From: Bin75 sp965223955
GTDB taxonomy: Bacteria; Nitrospirota; Nitrospiria; Nitrospirales; UBA8639
Assembly (NCBI GenBank): GCA_965223955.1
Contig: OZ245029.1
Span: forward strand, 1,178,001-1,242,000
Direction of reading: 5' to 3'
DNA: 64,000 nt
Shown: one piece after another, positions 52,950 to 60,963 of the stretch
Position numbering within the stretch: the stretch's first letter is position 1
How the letters are laid out: each line of letters opens with the position of its first letter
Translations under genes and position numbers: made by a program
Notes under the pieces: generated by a model
Told to the model about the DNA's origin: nothing
The model's database searches: none
What the model saw: only the letters and a program-made list of their open reading frames with translations

Positions 52950-53246
52950 GTATCATGCATCGGGCTCACTGGAAGACCCGCTCCTCCGCCTCACGTCCCA
53001 ACGAGGCCGCAAGCTTCCGCCTCGTCTGTGCCATCTTCACCAAGCGGAACGATGAGTAAAGAATCCCCAGAATGCAATGAATGACACTGGATTCTGTAGC
53101 TCCATTGAGCTATAGTGTCGCCTGTCAGATAGCCTGAGTGTCCCGGCCTGGCCCACCGGAAGCCGCGTGGGGCAAAACGCTCCCATCCCTACGCCTCGGG
53201 ACACGATCCGGGAAAACGGCAGTCGAGCTGAAAGGGAGGAGATGCC

Positions 53247-54152
53247 ATGAGACGTATTTCATACCGGATTAGCATGTTGAAACGAATGATCGTAGCGGGG
53301 GCCGCCCTTGCCGTGTTTCTTCTGCCGGTGTTCACACCCGATGCGCGCGCGTCGGATCCGAGATGGTATGTCGGCATGAGCGTACCGGTCATGTTCCTTG
53401 ACGACTCGGAGAGCGTCACGAGCGGGGAAAGCTTTGGAAACCAGTACAGCGCTAGTGCCAGCAACGAGTACAAGGCGGGGTTCAAGGTCAGCGGCATGCT
53501 GGGCCGTGAATTCGGCAACGGCTTCCGTCTCCAGGTCGAGGGGTTCTTCGCCAGGGCCGATCTCAGCAAGCTGACCTACACCGGAGTTACCACTCAAACT
53601 GCCCAGGGGCCATTATCTCTGCAGGGCACTGACATCCCCGTGTCCGGCCCGGCTGACCAATTGGGCGCCATGGTGAATGTCTGGTACGACTTCAATGCGG
53701 GTTCCCGTTGGAGACCCTTCATCGGCGGCGGCCTCGGCATCGTCCAGGTCGATTGGGGCGGCGTGGATTATGAGCAAGGTGCGCTCGAGCAATCGGTTGC
53801 GAACCAGCTTGCGCTCCTGGGAGCGCTTCAACGTGCACAAGCCATGGGCTTACCTCCGGGCGTCCCCCTGCCTCAAGCGGCCAGAGATGCGGCACTGGAA
53901 GCGGCCACCCTTCCCCCGGGGGCTGTGCCCGACCTTTCCGACACGGATACGGTGTTCGCCTTTAAGGTCGGTGGGGGACTGGGCTACGAGCTGACCAATC
54001 ACATTACCCTCCAGGTGAGCTACCGCTTCTTCAAAACCAACCAGTTGGAGTTCAACGGCAGGAGTTCAATAGGAAATACCGTCAATACGGTCAAGGCGAC
54101 GTCCGATCTGCAGGGTCATCTCTTCGAGGTAGGCGCACGCTATCGATTCTAG
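53247..54152 (+). CDS. Outer-membrane beta-barrel protein
   Basis: 301 residues. Signal peptide ending ARA-S, then alternating strands ('DPRWYVGMSVPVMFLDD', 'YKAGFKVSGMLGREFGNGFRLQVEGFF', 'FIGGGLGIVQVDWGGV', 'AFKVGGGLGYELTNHITLQVSYRFFKTN') and a terminal Phe ('FEVGARYRF'), the usual barrel-insertion signal. Similar to OmpA/Opa-type surface barrels. AGGAG precedes the ATG. Transport or adhesion role unknown. Confidence 0.88.
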   Translation: MRRISYRISMLKRMIVAGAALAVFLLPVFTPDARASDPRWYVGMSVPVMFLDDSESVTSGESFGNQYSASASNEYKAGFKVSGMLGREFGNGFRLQVEGFFARADLSKLTYTGVTTQTAQGPLSLQGTDIPVSGPADQLGAMVNVWYDFNAGSRWRPFIGGGLGIVQVDWGGVDYEQGALEQSVANQLALLGALQRAQAMGLPPGVPLPQAARDAALEAATLPPGAVPDLSDTDTVFAFKVGGGLGYELTNHITLQVSYRFFKTNQLEFNGRSSIGNTVNTVKATSDLQGHLFEVGARYRF

Positions 54153-54191
54153 GCACGTTCTGCCGGGACAAGGAATGCGATCGTGTGCGCC

Positions 54192-54596
54192 TCAAGCGGC
54201 TGCCGGTAGGGCTATGCTGTCTGCCGCCCTCGCGCGACGCTTCAGGGCAACCAAGCGATCCAGAGTCAAATCAATGACTGACTCCGCACGGGGAGCGAGC
54301 CGTTCAATCCAGAACTGGGCGCTCCGTTGTACCGGTTCGCTTGCAATCTCTTTCAGAATGGGGTCCAGGACGGGGTTGCCCGTTTCTGTCTCGTCCACAA
54401 GGAACAGGGATTCCATGTCCGTATCGATGCGCGACAGGAGGGAGAGTTCCGCGAGTACTGCGCCGGCGACAGCGCAGTTCAAATCCCAGCCGGGTACTTG
54501 GTGAAAGTAGCCGTTCTCCTCGTTGAGGAGCATCAGGATGGGCTCTTCGGGCAAATCGAGCGTCTGGGTCGTCAAACCCTCTTTAGTCACAGCCAT
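54192..54596 (-). CDS. GPP34 (GOLPH3-like) domain protein, C-terminally short
   Basis: 134 residues from ATG 54596. 'LTTQTLDLPEEPILMLLNEENGYFHQVPGWDLNCAVAGAVLAELSLLSRIDTDMESLFLVDETETGNPVLDPILKEIASE' matches the N-terminal half of the GPP34 family, phosphoinositide-binding in eukaryotes and of unknown role in bacteria. Typical bacterial members are about 210-230 residues, so the C-terminal half is missing; this is a fragment or a short variant. It lies opposite the truncated Rieske gene. Confidence 0.7.
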   Translation of the reverse strand: MAVTKEGLTTQTLDLPEEPILMLLNEENGYFHQVPGWDLNCAVAGAVLAELSLLSRIDTDMESLFLVDETETGNPVLDPILKEIASEPVQRSAQFWIERLAPRAESVIDLTLDRLVALKRRARAADSIALPAAA

Positions 54597-54741
54597 CAGC
54601 CCTGGTCTTCGTGCATCACCTCGATACCATAAGGCCACTTGCCCTTTTTTACTATAACTCTCCGGCGATCCCGCTTGTTCGCGTCGAATGGGCAGGGTGC
54701 AGCATCTCTTGTAAAATCGCATAAAACACGAATAGAATCAG

Positions 54742-55247
54742 ATGACGAAAACCGTTCACGGGAGAAAGAGATTGTCACCCCGGCTGAACAGCAGATTCCC
54801 ATTCACGCCTTTCCCGAGTGGCTGGTTTTTCTTCGAGCTTTCGCGGAGCATGCCGGCAGGAAAACTGGTTGGACGCCAGTGGATGGGCCGGGACATGATC
54901 GGCTGGCGCGCCGTCGACGGAAATATTTGTGTCGCAAGCGCCTTCTGTCCGCATCTGGGCGCGAAATTGACTCCGGAAGCCGGCGGCACCGTCAGGGATG
55001 ACCGTCTTGTCTGTCCGTTTCATGGATTTCGCTACGACGTGAGCGGCGCCTGCGTGTACACGCCGTCTGCGCCCCCCAATCCTGCGTGTCGTCTCAAGGT
55101 GTTTCCCGTTGAAGAGATCAACGGATTTGTATTCGTCTATTACGATGAATTGGGACGCGAACCCCATTGGCGGCTGCCGAAAATCGATGAAACCGGTTGG
55201 ACGAGGACGCTGACGCACGTGTATTCGCTGAGGACGCATCCACAGAA
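54742..55247 (+). pseudogene. Rieske oxygenase, truncated after the [2Fe-2S] domain
   Basis: About 169 homologous residues. The Rieske site C69-P-H71 (ASAFCPHLGAKL) and C91-P-F-H94 (VCPFHGFRYD) is complete. The N-terminal 'FPFTPFPSGWFFFELSRSMPAGKLVGRQWMGRDMIGWRAVDG' resembles sterol-acting Rieske oxygenases (Neverland/DAF-36 and SdmA types). The mononuclear-iron catalytic domain is absent: the frame leaves homology after 'YSLRTHPQ' and runs through a repeat (55252-55281) to a stop at 55335. The product could bind a cluster but cannot oxygenate. Confidence 0.78.
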
Positions 55248-55251
55248 GCAA

Positions 55252-55281
55252 GTAGGTCGGATTAGCGTTGCGCAATCCGAC
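55252..55281. repeat. 'gtaggtcggattagc' hairpin at the truncation point of the Rieske gene
   Basis: GTCGGATTAGCGTTGCGCAATCCGAC palindrome. A diverged second copy lies at 55311-55340, and 'ggcggcatc...gccgcc' hairpins at 55365-55390 and 55411-55439. These fill the gap up to pilX. Confidence 0.8.
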
Positions 55282-55514
55282 AGTTTCTGTGCTCGTCACA
55301 CGGCGAGGTTGTCAGGTTACGTTGCGCTAACCTAACCTACGGGCTTGGCCGACCTCTCCGTCGTTGTAGCGGCGGCATCTTGTGCCGCCTGGAGAGGCCG
55401 CTCAGCGAAGAAAGCGCCATGAGATGGCGCGCGGCTACATATACAACAAAGCAAAGCCCCTTGATCCTCAATCAGACTCGGAATGACAGTATGGTGCAGT
55501 GCTGAAATCCCACG

Positions 55515-56806
55515 ATGATCGAAGGTTCGAACGGCAATCATGGTTTTGCGCTTGTGGCGGTCTTGTTGCTGATTGCCGTTGTGGGTCTCGTGACGGCGAC
55601 GGTTCTCCAGACGACCTCGACGGAAATCCAAATCAGTGGCAACCACAAGCGGGCGGTTCAGGAGTTTTATGCCGCCGAGGCCGGATTGGCGGAAGCCCGG
55701 TCGCGTTTGCGGAAGACGATGGGGGCTGAGGCGTATTCATCGGGGACACGGGTATGTTGCCTGATCCGTTGTGGACTGCCTACATCGTGGCATCCGTAGA
55801 GTGGTCTCCATCCGTCGATCCTGAGTATTCCACACACAATACCAATGTGATTCCCGTCCCGGGCAATCCAACCAATACGGTGGTGCAACCGAACAGCGTG
55901 CAGACGGGACTGCCGTACTGGGTGAAGATTCGGCATAAGACTGAATACGACGCCAAGCAGGCTGGGCATAAGCCAGCCACGCCGCACTACGTTGACCGTG
56001 ACGGCAGCGCCGCTCGCCCTAGCAAGGGCAACCGGGGCAACATCGTCTACTTCGGATACCCCTCGATCACGAGTGCCCTTCCGGTCTCCTTCACGACAAA
56101 TACGTCCACACCGTGGTTACCCGTCGAGAAGATCGTCGCTCGTGGGACTGCGACGAGCGGCACCGTGATCCTGGAGGAAGAAGTGGTGCACCCGCCCGGC
56201 CCGAACCAGCTCGGGGCGCTCCATGCGTCCGGAGACGTCAGCCTCGCGGGCACGTCCGGCTCGATCAATGGCCATGACGCCTGTGGCGCGGTAGGCAGCC
56301 TGCCACCGGTGGTGTACGGAGGAACGTTGACGAGTACGCCGACGATTCAATTCAATGGAAACCCCGCGAGTCCCCAGCCCGGTTACCAGGTCCCCGCCCT
56401 CGATGCTGCCCTGGTCACGCTCAATGCGGAAGCGGCGGTCTTGAACGGGGATCAAACCAATCAGCACCTGGGTACGGTGCAGGTGCCCATGACGTTTCTC
56501 GCGAAGGGCGGGTCCTTTGTGCAACCACAAGGAATCCGTATTCAGCAAACCAGGGGATTCGGCATCCTCCTGGTAGATGGGAACGCTACCCTGGAAGGCG
56601 AGGTCCGGTGGGATGGCATGATCCTGGTCACCGGCACGTTGTTTCTCAACGGCCAGGGAAGTGGAATCGTGATTCGCGGGGCGGTCTGGGCCGGCCGGAT
56701 CGACCATCAGGCGGGACCATTAGCCGTCCAGTACGACAGTTGTCGCCTGCAAGCCGCGCTGCTCGCCGTCCCGCCTCGGGTAAGAACGTGGAAGGAAGTC
56801 TTCTAA
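55515..56806 (+). pseudogene. PilX-like minor prepilin with a single-base frameshift
   Basis: Part 1 (from ATG 55515) has leader MIEGSNGNHG, cleavage before FALVAVLLLIAVVGLVTATVLQ and 'NHKRAVQEFYAAEAGLAEARSRLRK', diagnostic for PilX. At 55735-55738 (gcgtattcat) loss of one T moves the frame; the downstream frame (through 'MLPDPLWTAYIVASVEWSPSVD...') continues to 56806, giving about 430 residues in total. A sequencing error cannot be ruled out. It should belong to the pilV-pilW group at 33.6-35.1 kb. Confidence 0.78.
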
Positions 56807-57558
56807 TGGCTTGGTCGATGGTCAACGAACGAGTAGTAGCTGCGTGATCCCTGTTCGGAGACCGGGCCATGCCTCATCGCGCCTTTCCCCTTGTCTTTTT
56901 CTTTCCCCCCTCGGTCATCCTCGCCCTTTCCCCTTCTGTCATCCTGAGCGAAGCGAAGGATCTGCTTTTCCAAACGCTCGGTTGTCCAAACGACGAGATT
57001 CCTCGCTACGCTCGGAATGACAGAAGGGGAGCAGGAATTGTAAATGTTCACTAATTCGTTGACAGAATCAGGGCTGACTATCTTCCCCCTCTTCTGTAGC
57101 GGCGCCATCTCATGGCGCTTTCCGTTGGCCGCATCAGTTCGGTAGGTCGGGTTAGCCGAAGGCGTAACCCGACAATGCCCGTGTAACCCAACACCGCAGC
57201 CCTGCGTCTGTTCGACCAACGTGTCGGATTACGCTTCGCTAATCCGACCTACTCGCTGCGTGCCATCTTGTCCATTTCCTGCAATGTTTCATGTTTTGAC
57301 CATTCGTCATATTTATCAACATTTCTCACATTCCCGACAATCGTCTCTCCGTACCCTGTACTTTTGCAACGGGTTCTTTCCATTTTTCCCCGAAGAAAAG
57401 ACCATGGTAACCAGTGTGCGCCGGTAGGTTGGCCTGGGTCTTTCGTGACTCCCTGATATGGGTCTTTCGATTGATTGCGGCTGCCGTGCATTCTCTTTAC
57501 AATTACCGGTTTGATGTCCTGATCTCTGCTTATCATTCAGACTAACAAAGGTTGGATT
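56807..57558. repeat. Repeat-rich gap upstream of aclB
   Basis: Palindromic repeats at 56937-57022, 57095-57119, 57142-57173 and 57223-57252, plus a MITE-end fragment (ATTCGTTGACAG) near 57052. No gene is supported. The promoter of aclB should lie in 57260-57540, but I found no clear box. Confidence 0.75.
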
Positions 57559-58755
57559 ATGGCAAAGGTACTTGAAGGCCCGGGAATGGGCTTGTTGAAA
57601 AAATGGGGTCTGCAAACCCCGAATTATGCCGTGGTCGGTTCTTCGGAAGAACTGCAACAGTTGGCGCAGGCCAATGATTGGTTGAACAACAGTCCGTTAG
57701 TGGTCAAGGCGCATGAGGCGTTGGGCTCGCGCTTTAAACTCGGCCTCGTGAAGGTGGGACTGGATCTCAACGGTGCCAAAGCGGCCGCGAAAGAAATGCT
57801 CGGACGGACCGTCGGAACGTTGACCATTCGGGAAGTGATCGTGTCCGAAGCGGTGGACCATCACGAGGAGTATTACGTTGCCGTGAAGTCCACCCGTGAC
57901 GGTGCGGACGTGATGGTCGCCAACTGTGGCGGGATCGAAGTGGAGTCCAATTGGGATCGCGTGAAGCGGTGCTCCGTTGTCGTGGGAGACTCTCCATCCG
58001 ACGCGGCCCTTGAGGCCCTTGCGAAAGACGCCGGGTTTTCCGGTGAGTTGATCACCAAAATGGCCGATTTCGCCAGGAAACTGTTTCTCTGCTTCGAGAA
58101 TGAAGACGCGCAATATCTGGAGATCAATCCGGTGGTGTGCAACGCCGCCGGCGACTTGGTTGCGCTCGATGCCGTGACCCTGTTGGACGGAGATGCCAAG
58201 TTCCGTCATCCCGACTGGACATTTCCTTTTGCAGCCGAATTCGGGCGGGCTTATACCAGGAATGAAGAAGAGGTCATGGCCGTGGATTCCAAGGTGAAAG
58301 GGTCCGTGAAGCTGATAGAAATTCCGGGTGGAGACACGGCGATGCTGCCGGCGGGTGGTGGAGCAAGCGTGTATTACTCGGATGCGGTGGTGGCCCGAGG
58401 CGGCAAGTTGGCCAATTATGCCGAATATTCCGGCGATCCTCCGGATTGGGCCGTCGAAGTCCTGACGGACAAGGTCTGTTCCCTTCCCGGTATCAAAAAC
58501 ATCATCGTCGGAGGCGCCATTGCCAATTTCACCGACGTCAAGAAGACGTTCGGCGGTATTATCAATGCGTTTCGTAAAGCCAAGACGGAAGGGAAACTGG
58601 ATGGTGTCAGGATCTGGGTGCGACGAGGCGGGCCCAATGAAAAGCAAGGGCTGGCGGCCATGAAAGCGTTGAAGGACGAAGGCTTTGACATCGAAGTCTT
58701 TGATCGCCGGACCCCGCTGACGGACATCGTGGACATGGCCCTGGCCAAAAAATAG
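57559..58755 (+). CDS. aclB: ATP-citrate lyase, small (beta) subunit
   Basis: 398 residues, exactly the length of Chlorobium AclB. ATP-grasp/SucC-like fold: 'MAKVLEGPGMGLLKKWGLQTPNYAVV', 'PLVVKAHEALGSRFKLGLVKVGLDL', 'YLEINPVVCNAAGDLVALDAVTLLDGDAKFRHPDW' and 'LPAGGGASVYYSDAVVARGGK'. With AclA it cleaves citrate to acetyl-CoA and oxaloacetate using ATP, the key step of the reductive TCA cycle. 'ggttggatt' precedes the ATG. A 309-bp repeat-bearing gap separates it from aclA. Confidence 0.96.
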   Translation: MAKVLEGPGMGLLKKWGLQTPNYAVVGSSEELQQLAQANDWLNNSPLVVKAHEALGSRFKLGLVKVGLDLNGAKAAAKEMLGRTVGTLTIREVIVSEAVDHHEEYYVAVKSTRDGADVMVANCGGIEVESNWDRVKRCSVVVGDSPSDAALEALAKDAGFSGELITKMADFARKLFLCFENEDAQYLEINPVVCNAAGDLVALDAVTLLDGDAKFRHPDWTFPFAAEFGRAYTRNEEEVMAVDSKVKGSVKLIEIPGGDTAMLPAGGGASVYYSDAVVARGGKLANYAEYSGDPPDWAVEVLTDKVCSLPGIKNIIVGGAIANFTDVKKTFGGIINAFRKAKTEGKLDGVRIWVRRGGPNEKQGLAAMKALKDEGFDIEVFDRRTPLTDIVDMALAKK

Positions 58756-58874
58756 CGGCATTGCTGAGGCGATTGTAGCTGTTCGCATTCGTTGACAGAA
58801 TAAAGGATTGACCGCACCATCATTGTCATTGTGAGCCTCCCACTGTTATGCCGAGCGAAGTGACATTCTCTTTT

Positions 58875-58990
58875 CCTCCCCTTTGTAAGGGGAGGTTAGG
58901 TGGGGTAGAGCCGACCGTCCGTGAAGCACAAGGTTTCGCCGTACTGGTCGCAGGGTCTACCTCCCCTCACCCCTCCTTACAAAGGAGGGG
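58875..58990. repeat. CCTCCCC-family repeat between aclB and aclA
   Basis: CCTCCCCTTTGTAAGG left arm and CCTTACAAAGGAGGGG right arm, uninterrupted in this copy. A MITE-end motif 'attcgttgacagaat' lies at 58788-58802. The element splits an operon that is tightly spaced in other rTCA bacteria. Confidence 0.8.
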
Positions 58991-59064
58991 AACCGGAGAG
59001 GCGGCCTGAGTGAGGGTATTTTCATACCAGAGACCTTTTTAAACATGAGACGTAGGAGAGTTCG

Positions 59065-60891
59065 ATGAGTATTCTGGCGACGAAAGAGACGCATGTTGTG
59101 ATCCAGGGCGGGGTGGCGGGCGTGAACGCGGCCCGGCGAATGGGCGAGTTCCGCCACATGATTCAGCAGCCTTTAAACGTTTCGGCGTTTGTGTATCCTC
59201 CGGATGCCGGGAAAACCAACGAAATCGTCTGCGGGAATCGACTCCTCACGATTCCGGTGTACAAAACGGTTGCCGAGGCCACCGCAAACCATCCGGAAAT
59301 CAATACCAGCCTGGTCTATGTCGGCGCGGATCGTGCCTATGCCGGCACCAGGGAAGCCCTGGACAATTCGTCCATTCAAGTGGTGTCGATGATCACGGAA
59401 GGCTTGCCTGAAAAAGATTCCAAATTGCTCGGGGCGCACGCGCGGAAACTTGGGAAAGTTTTCAACGGGCCTTCATCCATCGGCGTCCTGTCGGCCGGAG
59501 AATGCCGGTTGGGGGTGATCGGTGGCGCGTTTGACAACCTGGTGTCCTGCAAACTCTATCGTCCGGGGTCCTTCGGGGTGATCACGAAGTCCGGTGGCCT
59601 GTCGAATGAAATCATCTGGATTTGCTCGCAATTCGCCGACGGCGTGACGACCGCCATCGGCATCGGCGGGGACGCCTACCCGGGAACGGATTACGTGACG
59701 TACCTTGAAATGTTCGAAAACGATCCGCAAACTAAGGCCGTCGTCGTTGTCGGCGAGATGGGCGGCGACTTGGAGGAACGGGCCGCGGAATGGTACGGCG
59801 CGAAAAAACGCCGCATCCGACTCTTGGCCGTGGTATCCGGTTTTTGCCAGGAAAGTCTGCCCAAAGGCATGAAATTCGGGCATGCCGGCGCCAAGGAAGG
59901 TCTTCAGGGGGAAGGGTCGGCCCGGGCAAAGTCGGAAGCCTTGAAGAAGGCCGGGGCCACGGTTCCCGATACCTTTGGCGCCCTGGGACCGGCGATCAAG
60001 CAAACGTATGAAGCGCTCGTGACGTCTGGTGAAGTGACGCCGATTCCCGAACTCAGTGAAGCGGAAAAACCCAAACTTCCCAGGACCGTGGAACAGGGCA
60101 TGAAAGACGGCGATATTCTGGTGGCCCCCCTCATCAAGTCCACCATCAGCGATGACCGGGGCGACGAGCCCCTGTATGAAGGGTATCCGGCGTCCGAACT
60201 CATTAACAAAGGCTACGACATTCCTCATATCATCGGGCTCCTGTGGGATAAGCGGCTGATTTCCAAGCAAGATGCCGAAGTCATCAGGAGAATCATCATC
60301 CTTTCGGCGGATCACGGTCCGTGCGTCAGTGGGGCGTTGACCACTATTATCGGGGCATGTGCCGGCATCGGGTTGTCTCAAGCCGTGGCGGCCGGGTTGA
60401 TCATGATCGGGCCCCGATTCGGTGGAGCCGTGACCGATGCGGGCCGGTATTTCAGCTATGCCATCGACAACAACCTGTCCGTGGATGAGTTCCTGTCGCA
60501 CATGAAGAAAAACGTCGGGCCGGTGCCGGGGATCGGGCATCGGGTGAAAAGCCTGCGGAATCCCGATAAACGCGTGAAGGAATTGGTGGGGTACGTGAAG
60601 AGTTTGGACCTTGCCACCCCGCATTTGGATTTTGCCCTGGAAGTCGAAAAGATCACGGCGGCGAAGAAGGATAATCTGATTTTGAACGTCGATGGGACCA
60701 TGGCGGCCGTCCTCGTGGATCTTGGATTCCCGGTCGACAGTCTGAACGGGTTCTTCGTCCTGTCCAGAACCATCGGGTTGATTGGTCATTGGGCCGATCA
60801 AAAACGTCAGGGCAGCCGGTTGATCCGGTTGTTCAACTATCTGGTGAACTACGCGGCACCCGCGCGTCGGGAAGTGCCGCCACTCAAATAA
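59065..60891 (+). CDS. aclA: ATP-citrate lyase, large (alpha) subunit
   Basis: 608 residues, the same length as Chlorobium AclA. N-terminal SucD-like half with the phosphohistidine loop 'KFGHAGAKEGLQGEGSARAKSEALKKAG' (about 270-297), then a citryl-CoA lyase (citrate-synthase-like) half ('ALTTIIGACAGIGLSQAVAAGLIMIGPRFGGAVTDAGRYFSYAIDN', 'PGIGHRVKSLRNPDKRVK', 'NLILNVDGTMAAVLVDLGFPV'). Works with aclB. Start ATG 59065 follows 'gtaggagagttcg'. Confidence 0.96.
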   Translation: MSILATKETHVVIQGGVAGVNAARRMGEFRHMIQQPLNVSAFVYPPDAGKTNEIVCGNRLLTIPVYKTVAEATANHPEINTSLVYVGADRAYAGTREALDNSSIQVVSMITEGLPEKDSKLLGAHARKLGKVFNGPSSIGVLSAGECRLGVIGGAFDNLVSCKLYRPGSFGVITKSGGLSNEIIWICSQFADGVTTAIGIGGDAYPGTDYVTYLEMFENDPQTKAVVVVGEMGGDLEERAAEWYGAKKRRIRLLAVVSGFCQESLPKGMKFGHAGAKEGLQGEGSARAKSEALKKAGATVPDTFGALGPAIKQTYEALVTSGEVTPIPELSEAEKPKLPRTVEQGMKDGDILVAPLIKSTISDDRGDEPLYEGYPASELINKGYDIPHIIGLLWDKRLISKQDAEVIRRIIILSADHGPCVSGALTTIIGACAGIGLSQAVAAGLIMIGPRFGGAVTDAGRYFSYAIDNNLSVDEFLSHMKKNVGPVPGIGHRVKSLRNPDKRVKELVGYVKSLDLATPHLDFALEVEKITAAKKDNLILNVDGTMAAVLVDLGFPVDSLNGFFVLSRTIGLIGHWADQKRQGSRLIRLFNYLVNYAAPARREVPPLK

Positions 60892-60963
60892 CAACATTGA
60901 CGGTTTTTTCTGACCCGGCCTGCAAACAGGATCGGGTCTTGGAAACCATGCGGAGAACGTCCT

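Larger units (their letters stand above)
51789..53144. mobile_element. Old inverted-repeat element carrying a nested IS481-like insertion
   Basis: 'GGGACACTCGGGCT' at 51789-51802 is matched by the reverse complement at 53131-53144, and similarity continues inwards for 70 bp or so ('ctatagctca', 'attccagt'). Taking out the inner IS leaves about 260 bp, a size fitting a MITE or an IS remnant. No target duplication was seen for the outer element. Confidence 0.6.

Noticed and set aside
51983..53059. 358-codon frame on the plus strand across the IS element
   Set aside because: Shadow of the transposase gene; no protein features.
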